From positions 62,001 through 126,000 of the forward strand of contig JAAMPI010000003.1 in the NCBI GenBank assembly GCA_013054445.1: a stretch of 64,000 nt of DNA. The letters run 5' to 3'. The notes beneath the pieces are model-generated. The model saw nothing but the letters and a program-made list of their open reading frames with translations, ran no database searches and was not told where the DNA came from. A program made the translations under genes and the position numbers. The stretch comes from Cudoniella acicularis (lineage: Eukaryota > Ascomycota > Leotiomycetes > Helotiales > Helotiaceae). Shown here one piece after another: positions 22,973 through 34,663 of this stretch (positions are counted from its first letter, which is position 1; each line of letters opens with the position of its first letter).

Positions 22973-24936
22973 GGCTTTTTGCGGGTTTTATGGTATTAAT
23001 GAAGAAACAGTGAAAACAGATAAGGATTTCGCAAAAATTCAATACAATCCCCCCTATCACTCCCATCATGTATAAACATGTAACATACGCAATATCAGCA
23101 TCTTTATCCTTATCAACAGCCTTACCATCCTAGATAGCTTCTATCATTAGATAGAGACAAACTACGCGTCTGTGGTAGCTGAGCCACCGCCATCTGCAAG
23201 CCATTCGCACCTCACCAAGCTTTCCATTTGTTCCAGCCGCTGTTACATGGGCACGAACTCAAAATGAGCAGGCAGCTACCCTGATTTGATTTTTGATCAG
23301 AAGGCTTAGAAGAGGAGGGGGTGTGGTCGATTTGCTAGAGCGCCGACCGCATTAGGTATGCGTATACTTTATTGTTTTTATTTTCACGATATATAATTGA
23401 TTTTAAACTTATAAAAATATTATCTTGGTATAGAAATAGCATTAATACTACTTAAGCATAATTTTCAAGGTATAGCTATTAAAAAATAATTTATTAAACA
23501 AGTCTTTAGGCGTCGCACATTCTAGGCTTCGTATCCCCTAACCTTCAGGCTTTGCACACCTAAAGCTTCGCGTAATCTAGGCTTCGTGTTCCCTAAGCCA
23601 TAGGCTTTACTTAAGTAAAAGATCCGCAAACATATCTATTTATAAAATAAATAAAGTTAGTAAATAACAGAATACGCTTCAATTACGCCTCTCCTAGGAA
23701 TCGTGCGCGTATATATAGTCCTATGCATGCGTAGTTCTAAGACTTACTCATAAGAGCATTTTCTGCCGATCAACCACTTCCCCCCCTGTAATCGACCACA
23801 GGGGGGTCGATTGAGTCTTTCCCGCTCGGATGATGTCACCTTCTTATCTCTTCCGGCTCTCATGCCCTCAGCAACATATGTAGAACAAAACAAGGCTCTC
23901 AAATCACCAAATATTTCAACCTTGCTCACATGTATCATAGTATTCTTCGTGTAGCATAGAGATAGAACGCAGTTGCGTTTTTAGAATCATAATAAAGAAC
24001 AGAGTAGACTCGGCAGGAGCATCCATAGCATCCAGGGCCAGGACGCAAGCCTACCCAGAGCAACAGTAACCTTATCCAGTCAGTTAACAAGCCTTCCAAA
24101 GTTGATTTTCTTCTCCCAAGAGCCTCAGCCAATCATCAGCTGCATCCTGAGCCTGTTTTGTCTTAAGTCAATGCAAATATCGGCATTATATCGCGCAATT
24201 CTCGCTTAAGGACATCAGATCACAAACTTGCAAGGCAGATTTCGTAGGCAGTTTTCCACTATTGTGTACCAAGATCGCACTAAAATTCCACCCTAGTAGT
24301 CCAGTAGCCGAAAATAGACTCCATTGGAGTCAGAGAAGGCTCTTAGAAGACGAATCGGGATCTATGGTGCCGCGCTTTAAAAAAATGAAAGCCCTCATAA
24401 AATAGAGGTCTAAACCCCAAGTTTCAGGGGTACGCCGTTCGTTATCGATCAAGATAGATGCAAACTGAGTCGATACTAGAAGGAAGTCGACAAGCCACAA
24501 CCCCGTAATGCGCGGTGCAGTGAATCACGTGACACTCCCCTTTGTGAAATAAATTCGTAAAATAATTAGAAAGAGTTTCTTCGGGGTGATAATGAATAGA
24601 TTAATACATTTAAGTTTTAAGTTTTATGTGATCTATTATTTTAAGTAAAAAAGGTGGTAGGGTAGCAAGAATAGTGAAAGTAAGTGACAGGGATGCAGGG
24701 AAATCACCCAGATGTAACTGCTGCAGAGTAATATTCCAAAGAAAATAGCCTCTTATCTACCTACCTAGAAGCTCCATGCATGCCAACTAAAAAATCCCGC
24801 GTCATAATTCCCCAATTCCCATTTCCACTATCTACATCCCTTTCGTCATCTCGCCATATGTACACCTGCCACCTCCATAAGCAAACTGGTCCCCTCACAA
24901 ACGTTGAACTAACGCTGAAGAACCCGACGGTCCAGA
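22973..24936. other. Intergenic spacer with a small AT-rich patch
   Basis: No convincing gene. 23,350-23,700 is AT-rich and contains repeated AGGCTTCG...CCCTAA-like units (about 23,520-23,610). 24,540-24,660 is another small AT-rich patch. Minus-strand open frames at 23744-23938 and 23935-24132 lack any recognisable content. Confidence 0.55.
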
Positions 24937-26306
24937 TCACTCCCTATGCTTCTCAACCTCCTTAATTGTCATCTTAATCTTTGCACCCTGCTCTTTCGAC
25001 GCAGCCATCATTCCCTGCTGCGCTCCAGCAGAAGCCTCCTGACTAGCACTCGCATGGTCATCATAATAATAAGTATGATAATGATACGGGTCCGGCAGAC
25101 CAAGGTCGCGGACCGTGATATCGATCTGAGCACGCTCATACCGCGTCAAGGACTCGTAAGGAATCGAATCTGGCCCGCAACCTACGAGTATATTTTGGGT
25201 GCGTGTAATGTTGCCGTAAGGACCGAAGTACAGGATTTTGAAGAGTTGTGCTTCGGCTGGGCAGCGGTGACAGTGGCCACCGTGCGAGGCGTGGGCGTCG
25301 GCGTGGGCGTATTCTTGCTTGTTGGCGGCGGCGATGGCTTCTTTTTGGGAGAGGTCGACTTCGTAGGTTATTTCGCGCTCGATGGTGACTATGGTTTGCG
25401 GGGGTTTGTTAGAAACCAGGGATTGGGAGGTACTGGATGGGCGTTGAGCTATGGGTTGGGAGGTGCCGGACGATCGTTGGGGGTTGCTGCTGGATGGAAG
25501 CAGAACGAGTGATTGGGACTTCGAGGTGGAAGGGGGTTCGTATGTAATAGCTAAGGGAGATGGTTTCTTTGATGATGATGGGACCTTGGACTGGTCAACG
25601 TTAGACATGATTGCCATTTTGAGGAGGCTTTTGTCGACATTGCTGGGCATGGCTTGGGTCTTTGGGCGTTGAGTGCGATCGACGGAACTAGACATGTATT
25701 GGGTATCCGGGCGTTCGGAGGAACTGCTTGGTACCTTCAACGGTATGGCGGGTGGTGCAATTGTCATAGAGTGGAATTGATCGCTTACTTTGAATACGGA
25801 ATTTCCGGAGCTTGAGCTTGCCTTGTAATTGCTTGACGATGTTGATGAGGAAGCTTCTGTTGGTGTCTTCTTTTGGCCAAAAATCCCTGCCATTTGTCAT
25901 TAGTATTTCGAAATTGTGGCCAATCATCCAAATAAGGGGGGCACTCACCCTTGTCAGCGCCGAAGCCACCCAACGAATATCTCATCGCTATGATAGCATC
26001 CTTCAAAGTCTTCGCCCTATTGTAAGCCCCTGGAGCTGCCAAGTCGTCCAAAGCCTTCAGGTTCTTCTTCCACTTATCTCTCAAACTAACGATTTCATCA
26101 AACTTGGGAAGGAAATCAGCGGTGAGTTTGTTCTCTTGGATTCCCTTCTTAATTCTGACACGAAGGTTGTTCCAATAATCGGTATTGGCTTGAAAAATCT
26201 CTTGAAGAACTTGGATGCAGTCTTGATGGTTGACACGAGCTCCATTGTTCTTGGTGAGCCAGTTTCCTTCGGAGAACGAATTGTCGGCGGGACTGAAGGT
26301 TTTCAT
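24937..26306 (-). CDS. Ser-rich orphan protein with a His/Cys cluster (435 aa, 2 exons)
   Basis: Exon 1 (26306-25949) and exon 2 (25886-24937) join in phase 1 across a 62-base intron (GTGAGT donor, GCAG acceptor) to 435 residues. The N-terminal ~120 residues look folded and mostly helical (CIQVLQEIFQANTDYWNNL, LRDKWKKNLKALDDLAAP, ending YSLGGFGADKG). Residues ~125-285 are low complexity, rich in Ser/Pro/Gln with SSSSNP-like runs. The C-terminal part has a compact metal-ligand-like cluster (HADAHASHGGHCHRCPAEAQ) followed by LFKILYFGPYGNI and a Tyr/His-rich YHYHTYYYDDH stretch, ending Lys-rich. I do not recognise a family. Codon use and splice sites argue that it is real. The opposite-strand frames in this region are shadows. 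Confidence 0.7.
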
Positions 26307-27637
26307 ATTGGTTGTGTAGACAGCCCCTTAAAAGAAGTGTTGTAGTGCCTGGAGCTTGTTGTTGACACAGGCGAAGCCGAAGGCAGAAAGTGTTTATTGT
26401 TGTGTTGTGTAGAGGCTAGTGTTGATGCAATGTTTGGAGAGAAGTAAAAAGAGGCCAGGGGGGTTCTTGTTTTCGTGAAATAGACATTCTGAGAATGGAG
26501 CTGTGAATCACAGACAGTGTCATCTGGGCCAAATCAGGATAGGAATCAAAGACGGTATCTTGGAATGCAAGCAGAGAGCAATATGATCTCCGAAACCTTG
26601 GCTTCAATGAAAAGGGAAGAGTGACTCACGAACCAAGTGAATACAAGTACTAGGCACTCATAGAGCCGTTACCTCAAAGGTTACAAAGTATCAATCCTTC
26701 CAAGGCCCCGCCACCTCTGCTCACGCCGCAGATCCCATATCCTCTTGCAAAGGAAGTGAAGCTGTTTGGAAGTGTGGCATTCTGCTATTTCTAGGTCAGC
26801 CAGTACTTGTGGCAGCCTGTTGGAATCAGAGTTTTCTCGGTGGCCCGGTCTTTCCCCGGTGTCGTACATATTTTGATTTAAGCATTTTTCTGCCAACAAC
26901 AAATGCGCCAATAACTCGTAAGCCCCTACTTACCAACTCCAAAAAATCACACTAATAATCATCTAGACTCACGCCCTTCCCGCCCGAGGCCACCGACAAA
27001 AGTCCTCACGGATCGAAGCAGTAAGCTCGTCGCCAAAACACCCTAAGTACGCCTCTTACTTAAGAACCTAAGTGAGGGAGGTTTCGCAGTGACGGAACAG
27101 GAAGACGGCCTCAGATACGATAACAAAACATTTTACCTGGGAGGAGGAGTAACCGTTTGTGTGGATACCTCTTTTGTTGGTTGGATCAAAAATTCCACTT
27201 TTTGGTTTTTGGATTTCTTTTAGGAAAGGGGGACGGAGGAGGTTGCCGGGACAACCATTGCGTTTGGCGAGGTTTCCGGTAGTAGTTCGGATTGAGCGAG
27301 CGAGGTTGCGAGATAGATATAAGAAAATGGAACTGTAAGAAAAAGTCTCCGCTTGTATCTGGGCATGAAGGCAGTCCAACTCTGCGAAGTACAGAAGCAG
27401 GAGAATTTGAGGTCGCTGGCGTCGGGTATACTTGCTCTTGCAATAGCAAGTGAATCTCCAAGTCCCAGCTAAGGAGTCAAAAATCACACGCTTTGCAGGA
27501 AAGAGGCGCACCTAGAAGCTTACCGCCTTTCAAGGCCGGCAGAATCAAGTTCTCGGTACAAAAAGCTTCTCCAGCTACTGGACAACCTCCTTCTTTACAC
27601 CCGACGCCATCAATCCGGGTGTCTACCGCCCATCAAC
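26307..27637. other. Intergenic region
   Basis: No supported gene. A 147-codon minus-strand frame (27068-27511) has no domain, no methionine-rich or conserved segment, and overlaps another frame of similar quality, so I treat it as chance. The segment probably holds promoters for both flanking genes. Confidence 0.5.
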
Positions 27638-28240
27638 ATGTCCGAAGACATAGGCAAAGATGCCTTCACTGATCTCATGAGCCATCCCACTACATCATCA
27701 ACTCGTCGACGTCCAGACCATGGCTCGTGGGACCAGCATCTAATCAACATCCCAAAGACCAGGGGAAGAGGTCTGAAGGTACGTGATTCAATCCATATTA
27801 CCATTCTTTCTTCCTCGATGGCACTCTCCCTCTGGCGGGGGCATTTGCATCAGTCAGTGCGTTGTTGGCAAAGCGGATTCCTCATTGTGTTGCTGTCAAA
27901 AGCAATTTTGCTGTCGAGCCCAGCGTTGCGCAACGTCACTGCTGAACTAGGCTCGGGTCTCTCTTCTTCCGTCCAACTTGCTCCTTCTGAATTGAATCTC
28001 AACATCAGACCACTGCTAACATTCACCTGCAGAACCTGGAAGGTGAATCCTTCCCAAATTGGAAGTGGAGAAGGTAAGTCAAGCACGTACTCTTCCAGAG
28101 CCCTTTTCCCCACCCCCGCCCATAAAGTTTTTCTGACCTTCAACAGATCTTTTCTCACACTTCCCCTCGACACAAAAACACGGTCAGCACAACACCACCA
28201 TCACAACCTCAACGAGACGCGGAAACGATGTCTCCATTAG
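27638..28240 (+). CDS. Possible upstream ORF or small gene overlapping the zinc-knuckle gene start
   Basis: An ATG in good context (CAACATGTCC) opens a frame that stays free of stops for 200 codons and ends at a TAG (28238-28240) that overlaps the first codons of the next gene. The first 47 codons (MSEDIGKDAFTDLMSHPTTS onward) look coding and end at a GTACGT donor (27779). A plausible exon (28033-28073: NLEGESFPNWKWR) and a further acceptor at 28146 would keep the same frame to the same stop. Alternatives: a separate small protein, a regulatory upstream ORF, or 5' exons of the zinc-knuckle gene with a splice I did not find. Downstream of 28147 the zinc-knuckle frame is also open upstream of its ATG, which keeps the last option alive. 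Confidence 0.35.
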   Translation: MSEDIGKDAFTDLMSHPTTSSTRRRPDHGSWDQHLINIPKTRGRGLKVRDSIHITILSSSMALSLWRGHLHQSVRCWQSGFLIVLLSKAILLSSPALRNVTAELGSGLSSSVQLAPSELNLNIRPLLTFTCRTWKVNPSQIGSGEGKSSTYSSRALFPTPAHKVFLTFNRSFLTLPLDTKTRSAQHHHHNLNETRKRCLH

Positions 28241-29427
28241 ATATTATCGTCGGCGATGACGCCTTTTCAGCATATTGCAAGTTTGCGGAGGTTATTAGCA
28301 AACTGGACGCGGCGCGACTCCAAGAGCCACTACTCGTCGGGCCAAAAGTGAGTTTCCTTCCATCCAGCCTTTCCCTTCACCTCAACGATGCCCGTTCGTC
28401 GGGTATTTGTCGTTCATGAGCCATTTGCCTTTCGCCTACTGTTCTCTCTTGGTCCAAATCTATGAAGAAGGTTGCTGACTTTTCTTGTTGTATAGGAGGA
28501 CGCAGTGGAAATAAAGGTTATCAGCAAAATCGAAGTCACTGAGCTTGTCGTCGAAATTAAAAACCTCCAGAAGGAACAGCTTCAGAAGATTGCAAATTAT
28601 CAGCAGAGAGTCGATCACGCTCGTGCTATTGTCAACACTATCGAAAACAAGATCGAAAAAAAGCTTCGCACTGTTTTAGTGAAAAATGGGGAGATGCCAT
28701 TCTCGAAAGAGATGGATTGGGAGAACGAAACGGAGGACGGTGCTGAGGGAAAAAGATATGCTTTTAAGCATGGCTTGGAGAAAGGTAAGCACTGAGCTTC
28801 ATCGGTTGACCTAGCAACTAACAACGATTCGCAGAGATCGAAGCAGCTCAACTGAAGTTGAAGGAGTTTGAAAGTGAACAGGAGCACTGGCTACAGTTTG
28901 AAAAGGTCATGATGAGCCAATTATATCACGGTCTCACTTCGTACGCCCTCAATAACCGAAAATCTCCAGTCACTTCCCTCTTCATGGAGTTTCGCCCGTT
29001 CACTGAAGCTATTTCCGGAATTGAGCTCATATGGGGTGTCGAGCAGGCGTATCAATGGATTGCAACGAAGTCCAATCTATGTGGAATCGCAGACGTTACG
29101 AGAAGCAAGAAAACGGAGAGCGATGGATCCAGCAGTCCCATTCCAAGCAACAGAAGCAGCAGCAGCACACAAACAAGCATTGGTTCCCCTATTTGGGAGA
29201 AAAGCAACGTCAAATTCTGCGGGGCATGTAAGCAATATGGGCATAACGACGATGAGTGTTGGGTCCGCTATCCAGAAATGCGACCTGCGGCCTTCTGCCA
29301 AATTTGTCCCAAACATATTCACCCGGCTGAAAAATGCTGGTTATTGAAAGTTTGTCCCTTCTGTGGCAAGAAAGGTCATCCAGAAGACAAGTGCCACAAA
29401 AAATACCCTCATTTGAGGAAGTGTTGA
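28228..29427 (+). CDS. Coiled-coil protein with three CCHC zinc knuckles (333 aa, 3 exons)
   Basis: Exons 28228-28347, 28496-28784 and 28835-29427 join in frame (GTGAGT and GTAAGC donors, TATAG and GCAG acceptors, GCTGAC branch) to 333 residues. Residues ~45-160 are strongly helical and charged (IKNLQKEQLQKIANYQQRVD, TIENKIEKKLRTVL), a probable coiled coil. A Ser/Gln-rich linker follows. The C-terminus has three consecutive CX2CX4HX4C knuckles: CGACKQYGHNDDEC, CQICPKHIHPAEKC and CPFCGKKGHPEDKC, each followed by an aromatic or His residue. Retroviral-type knuckles bind single-stranded nucleic acid or serve protein contacts; an RNA-related role is an inference. No retrotransposon gag context surrounds it and the sequence is not RIP-affected, so it looks like a host gene. 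The ATG at 28228 has A at -3. Confidence 0.75.
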
Positions 29428-30204
29428 GAGGATTTTTCGCTCTGGAGGATGTATAACATCTGCGACGCGGCGTTCTACTGAAATGAAATGGGGATGGTTT
29501 GTATCAAAAACTGATTTGGTGGAAAATGAAGAATCCGGAGGATTTCAGGCATTCGACACCGGGCTGAACTTTTGTTTCCATGGGATATGTCTATTATGGT
29601 GGTTTGGACTTGTGTCCATAAATAGCATGCTTGCAGATGAACTGGCAGATAAAATTCAATACTTTGCCTTGCAGAGTTATCATGATCGTGCGATGACCCG
29701 CGGAGCAATCAAACACGGTTTGTGAATACACTACATATGCGTATTGGTAGGTTGTGGGCAAGGGCGGATCATCGTCCGCGGTCCCTTCGAAATCGAAGCG
29801 TCTTTTGTTTTCGGGAGGATGTTGCTGGCAGGTTGACGTCTCCAGCTGACCATAGCAAGGTGGTGCAAACGCCTCCATTCTCAAGTCCATGACTCTCGGA
29901 ACAACAGCATGTGGTAATGCAAGGACCTCCAACCAAACGATTTATATCCTTTGGCTTGCCATCACACAGTCTCTAAATCGAAGTCATTCCCCCAAACTTC
30001 GATCATCTTGCTCCTCTTCCATAAAGCATGAAGCCAATCCCCCTTCCTCATTGGATTTGAGGGTCCATGCCGTGATATCCTCAGCGGTGCGTTTGAACAG
30101 CCGCAAGCCAGGATTCCCAGAGCTTTATTATGCTCTTTACCCATCCTTTGACTTCGGACAGTACCGTAGTTGTCCAATCTCCAATTTCCAAAAATAGTAA
30201 TCCA
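29428..30204. other. Convergent intergenic region
   Basis: Lies between the 3' ends of the zinc-knuckle gene and POP7. Short frames on both strands (for example minus 29594-29932) have no recognisable content. Probably only 3' untranslated sequence. Confidence 0.55.
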
Positions 30205-30958
30205 TCACCGCAACCGCACACCAACCTCCAAGCAGCTAACTCTCCTCAATCTACTGGTACTCTCTTCTGCCTCCCCATCCTCCTCACCCTTCCCATTATC
30301 TTGAACAGCAACATCATCCACAGCCCCGACACTTCGCGTTCTGACACTAACAGCATATTTCTTCCCCCCTTCTTCATTCATAAACCACATCGCCACGCCC
30401 AATAACCTTTCAATAGCTTTCCCCGTCGCTTTTAGCAGGACTTCTTCCCCTTCTCCCTTTTCCTGCGCTTTTACTCCCTCCTCTACCGTTTTCAGGAATT
30501 GCTGATCGTTTCCGGAACGCATTAGGGTGCGGAGTTCTTCTTCTCGTCCGCCTTTGCGATGGGATTTGGAACTGGGTTGTTTTTGAGAGGAGGAGGAGAT
30601 GTGTGAGAGGTATTTCTGGGTGCGTTTTATTGTTGAGATGAATGGGGAGTTGGGGGAGATGTAGATTGTTTTTGGAGTGGACGTGGTGGAGGCGTAAGGG
30701 CTTACGATTGGGGGGTGGAGGAGGGGTCGTTTGGAGATTTTGTGGTCTGTTGTTGGAATTGTTAGCACTTGTAGAAGAATTGGAGGGGAGAGTGAAGAAG
30801 CTACTGGAAGGGAGGCGGGGGTTCTTTTTCGGTTTTTGCTTCGGATGTATTTTACTGGGTTGTGTTTGGTTTGTACTCTGCATTGCAGGTTCCACCTCGA
30901 GCGCGGATGAAAATGGTGAGTCCGCCATTTGTGGGTTGGTTCTGGGAGGGGTGGACAT
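30205..30958 (-). CDS. POP7: Ribonuclease P/MRP subunit POP7 (Rpp20-like)
   Basis: Two exons, 30958-30805 and 30746-30205, joined in phase 1 across a 58-base intron (GTAGCT donor, GCTAAC branch, AACAG acceptor), give 231 residues. The join creates LPSNHKISKRPLLHPPI, which matches the conserved lead-in of fungal Pop7, followed by TPKTIYISPNSPFISTIKR. The Alba-like core continues with LLKATGKAIERLLGVAMWF, and YAVSVRTRSVGAVDDVA, ending in the conserved SRLRRVSCLEVGVRL. Low-complexity Lys/Gln-rich inserts interrupt the core, as is common in filamentous fungi. The protein would pair with Pop6 to bind the P3 region of RNase P and MRP RNAs in tRNA and rRNA processing. A second in-frame ATG at 30928 is an equally plausible start. 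Divergent from RAV2. Confidence 0.85.
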
Positions 30959-31156
30959 AGAGGAGAATGTGGAGAAAGCTTGAAGTTGGAGTCGCGATTT
31001 TAGAGCTCGAGTCGCGTCGGCTCGGCAGAATCTCGGCTGAGACGTGAAGCTCACCTCACCTCATGCGAAGCTTCAAGCAGCTTCAAACACCTCATCGCGA
31101 AAACTACCTCAACATCTCCTCCTACACTCATACCAATTTCTCATCTTTCCACAAAT
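30959..31156. promoter_or_regulatory. Shared divergent promoter of POP7 and RAV2
   Basis: Only about 200 bases separate the two start codons, so both housekeeping genes must be driven from this interval. It is C+T rich on the plus strand near 31,100-31,140 (typical of fungal transcription starts). No TATA box is evident. Confidence 0.55.
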
Positions 31157-32210
31157 ATGGCCACAACTGTATTCCCCTACCTGCCAGCCGACGAGCTGAA
31201 AAAAGCGGAAGAAGAATCGACGGTTCGTTCAGAAAATGCGATGGAAGAGGAGGCATAGCTGATATGCTTGCTGTAGGCGCGCGAACTCTCTTGGTTGTTG
31301 GATTCGCTGCAGGATACGCTTGTTTCGCTGAAGAGTGGATTGGAAGATTGTTATGCGTTGCTTGCGCCGATTGAGCCGGGGAGTACGCTGGTTATCAGTA
31401 GTCCCAGGAGTGAGAGTATAAAGGGACATATTACGAGGGTTGGGACGAGGATTGTTAAGGGTGTATGTTTTCCCCCTCTTCATCGGGTTCAAACTTGATA
31501 TCTCGTAGTGTTCAAGATGAAAAGCTAATCAAAGAGAAATGCAGACACTCCATCTCCGCCTCCGGACTCATGCGCCCCTCCACCTTTCCATATCGCAAAC
31601 CCACCCACTCATTCTCCCCCACCTCTCCCATCTTCGAACGCTCCTCAACCAAGCCCTCGACTGCGTTGATATAACACGCTGGACCGGCGACCGGCACTCC
31701 GGCCCCTTCATCTCCTCCCAACTACGCCTCCTCCACTCCATTCTCCTCGAAGCCCTCTCCCTTCTCAAAGGCCCCTCTCTCCTCACCCCCGCAAACCCCT
31801 CACCCACAACCCTCGAACTCCCACCCATAACCTCCATCCCACCCTGGAACGAAACCGTCCCCGATCCAGAAACTTTCTCTCCCCCCCTACCGTCCACCCT
31901 CTCCCTCCATCTGCAACCCACATCCTCTTCCTTGCTCCTCACAATAAGAGTATTGGAATCGACAGCCGTGCCGCCAAGCACGTTTAATAAATTTGCGCTG
32001 GCGATTGGGGCGCAGAGGAGACTGGAGCATGATGAAATGGATGAGGTGTTTACGTATGGGGGCGAGGAGGTGAGGGTTAGGGAGAAGGTTAGGGTGGAGA
32101 GTAGTGCTGATCCGACACTGCTTGTTTTGGGGGCTAAGCTGGGGGGCTTTGGAGAGGGCTTGTCAAGCTGGACGGGTGGGGTTGGGGATTGTGTTGGGTC
32201 AGGGGCTTGA
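31157..32210 (+). CDS. RAV2: RAVE complex subunit 2 / Rogdi family protein (305 aa, 3 exons)
   Basis: Exons 31157-31222, 31277-31462 and 31545-32210 give 305 residues, all joins in phase 0. Exon 1 reads MATTVFPYLPADELKKAEEE; the first join produces STARELSWLLDSLQDTLVSL and GLEDCYALLAP, and the second IVKG-TLHLRLRT, all as expected for Rogdi/Rav2. The middle has PLILPHLSHLRTLLNQALDC and the C-terminus VFTYGGEEVRVREKVRVES. Rav2 acts with Rav1 and Skp1 in the RAVE complex, which promotes reassembly of the V1 and Vo sectors of the vacuolar H+-ATPase. The first intron uses a non-standard GTTCGT donor, whereas the second is GTATGT. Length and content are normal for the family and the gene looks functional. 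Confidence 0.85.
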
Positions 32211-33950
32211 GGGGGACGATGAGTGATGTGCTTGCTGACTTGCTAGCTGAGATGCAAGGGAGAAAGCTCGGTAGTAGGGGCGGCGACCCTTGAGGTTGGG
32301 GAAGGTTGATACTTATATCTTCCTAAAGGAATCAATCAGCGCAGTATATAATATCCAGACTGGATACAGCGAATGGATAGCTCTTTACGAGCATTATCCT
32401 CAATGGCAAACCTCCTAACCTAACCAGGTCAAGTTATGCTTCCGAATTTCACGTGAAGCAAATCCCCAAATAGCCCTTTTCAAGTACCAAGGTAAAAGTT
32501 AAAAGGTCAGTATCTACATGTATCCAGTGAAGTTTACTCCAGGTCTCTCACTAGCTCGCCAACTAGGTTCTGTAAAGCTAGCCTCGCTTCATACCCGTTT
32601 ACTCCTGCAGCAAACGCGACCGTCCTCGCTTCCTCGCTTCCTCGCTTCCTGAAAGTCAACAGCCCACAACACTTCAAAATTTCTTTCTACGCCGAGACTT
32701 TGCAATATCGCAACTGCATGCACAACTCTCATCACGGTGCGGAAATTGTCATTAATGGATTTTAGTCCTCTGCCGATCTTCTTACCACTTGATGTTTCTC
32801 CTTCCCGTTGATGCTGCGCAGCGCTGGAGCGCACCGTACACAACCAGAGTTTGACGTGTCTTCTGGACACCACCTCTCTTGAGTCTTGAGGCAGGTATAG
32901 CATACTTCACTGCTGTGTGGTAAACGCTTTAAGTTTGCTTTCGCCGCGATTTGCTGACCTTCGCAAACGGGTACGTCTTCTCTCCTGTTGCAATACCACA
33001 TCAAACAGCCAGCGTGGGAGACTGTCAAGGCCTCCAGCTCTTGCAATTTCGATATCTCTGTCATCGTTGTCGCCCGCCAATTCCCAGAAGAGTTCTCCCA
33101 GTCTTCGGCTCTTGGCGCTCCCTGATTGGCGTTACTTCAACAGCCATTTTCAGGCCTCGACGCTTACCACTACCCTAAAGATACTTTTCGAGCGCGTTGC
33201 CGACATGTTATCTTTGGGAGCTTTCTTGTTGCCAAGCTGGTTGTTCCAGATTCCGCCTGGTCACGATTCAATGATATTCTTCCCCGCAGAAGTGATCGGT
33301 CCTCCCTCCTTGGCAGACTGGCACAACCACACCTCGCGTTATGTCTCAAACTAGTTCAAGGCCACCTCCGTGCGCTTGCGATTATTCCACGCTGCTCCAA
33401 CAGTCGTTTTGGAGTACCGTCCTGGAGATATTTTGAAGTATTCCCAGCCCCCGAGTTCTCCACACACACTCTCAGAAACTAGCTTAGGATACGGGACGAG
33501 CTGGACATCTACAGAGGGATTGAAAGGCATGACTACCCCTTCCTTTCTCTTCAACAGTAAGATAACTTGACAATAGGATGTTTTCAATTTTGTCGATCGA
33601 ATAAGAGCCTGCATATATGGATGGCTGTGACCACATTTGCACACTACCGATTGTCCCTATTCCCACCTGAGCTTTAAAAATGTGATCGCGATATTGAGGA
33701 AGCTCGCTAATAATCTCAAGTTTCTATAGGGCTACAGTTTGTAGATTTTCAAACTCCAAGTAGCCAATCTCTTCCCATTCCTTTCAGCATTGACGATCGT
33801 ACACACACTGCACATCTTCGCCAAATCTTTCGGCTTTAACGACACACTTACCGCACAACAACGAAGCACGATGGTGTTACTATAGCCGGACATAGCGTAT
33901 CTTTATCTGTTGTCCCTCGGTACGCACTGTCCCTACAATCCGAGCGCCCG
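32211..33950. other. Non-coding stretch, probable 5' part of the snoRNA host transcript
   Basis: Frames of up to 145 codons exist on the plus strand (32917-33354, 33126-33482) but they overlap each other, have no recognisable domain and end without good splice sites. Three copies of CTTCCTCG occur at about 32,630-32,650. The sequence from about 32,900 is pyrimidine-rich with frequent splice-like motifs and merges into the snoRNA host region. Confidence 0.4.
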
Positions 33951-33979
33951 GTAAGTTCAAAATCTCTCCTACTCGAACC

Positions 33980-34080
33980 CTATCAGAAGACTCCATGATG
34001 GATATACGATACCCTGTGAATTGTCTGAGACTCCTTGCAGCCTGTGATTTCATACAAGAACTTCTACTGATGATCTGATA
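33980..34080 (+). ncRNA. Candidate box C/D snoRNA 1
   Basis: Box C-like ATGATGG (33994-34000), CTGA at 34024-34027 as D', GTGATTT near 34,044 as C', and CTGA near 34,067 or 34,075. An outer pairing TATCAG/CTGATA flanks the segment. This is the weakest of the set because the inner stem is poor. Confidence 0.35.
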
Positions 34081-34663
34081 TTTTTCTCTCCAACTTGATT
34101 CTGGCATTTCTCAACTACGAGCCTTGAGAGTTGATGCTGACTTTGCCTCTACCTTTTCAGAATCGTCTCGACAGCTCTCCCCCTTACGCTCTAGCAAAAT
34201 CTCTATAATAAAAGAAGTAAACTTGCCGGCCCCGAACTCTCTGCGCAGCTATATATTCGATCGGGTTTAGAAGTTTCTAAAAAGCTTTGCTAGTGAGTTT
34301 CAACACTTCCTCTATTTTTGAAACGAACCCCCGTGGATCATCTCCCTTGCTATGTGAAGTCCAAATTCGAAAATCAAAACCAGTGAGCAAGTTTGCTTGC
34401 TTTGAAAACACATCTACACTGATTAATTTTCTTCCAATGCACACACCATCTGAGCCATTTTGTTCAACGTCCAACTTGCTAACATTCTAAACCCCAACCA
34501 GGATATCACCGACTTGGACCCCAAGGCGCTCATTCAAATTGCTCTATACATGTCGCAGGAGATTGAAGTATACAATTCGGATATTCAACTAAGTGCTGCA
34601 GTTCGTGATACAGTGAGATGCCGGACCCCGGGCAAGTTCGATTCCCTCGGCGGCTCCTTACCC

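Noticed and set aside
24946..25512. 188-codon plus-strand frame with Gly/Val-rich sequence
   Set aside because: Antisense of the His/Cys exon of the orphan gene; composition follows from the opposite strand.
25812..26345. 177-codon plus-strand frame
   Set aside because: Antisense of exon 1 of the same orphan gene, with no domain of its own.
30410..31054. 214-codon minus-strand frame as a separate Pro-rich protein
   Set aside because: Its first part is POP7 exon 1 and the rest reads through the intron into the wrong frame of exon 2.
32917..33482. Overlapping plus frames of 145 and 118 codons as protein genes
   Set aside because: They overlap in different frames without homology and adjoin the snoRNA host; more likely non-coding.
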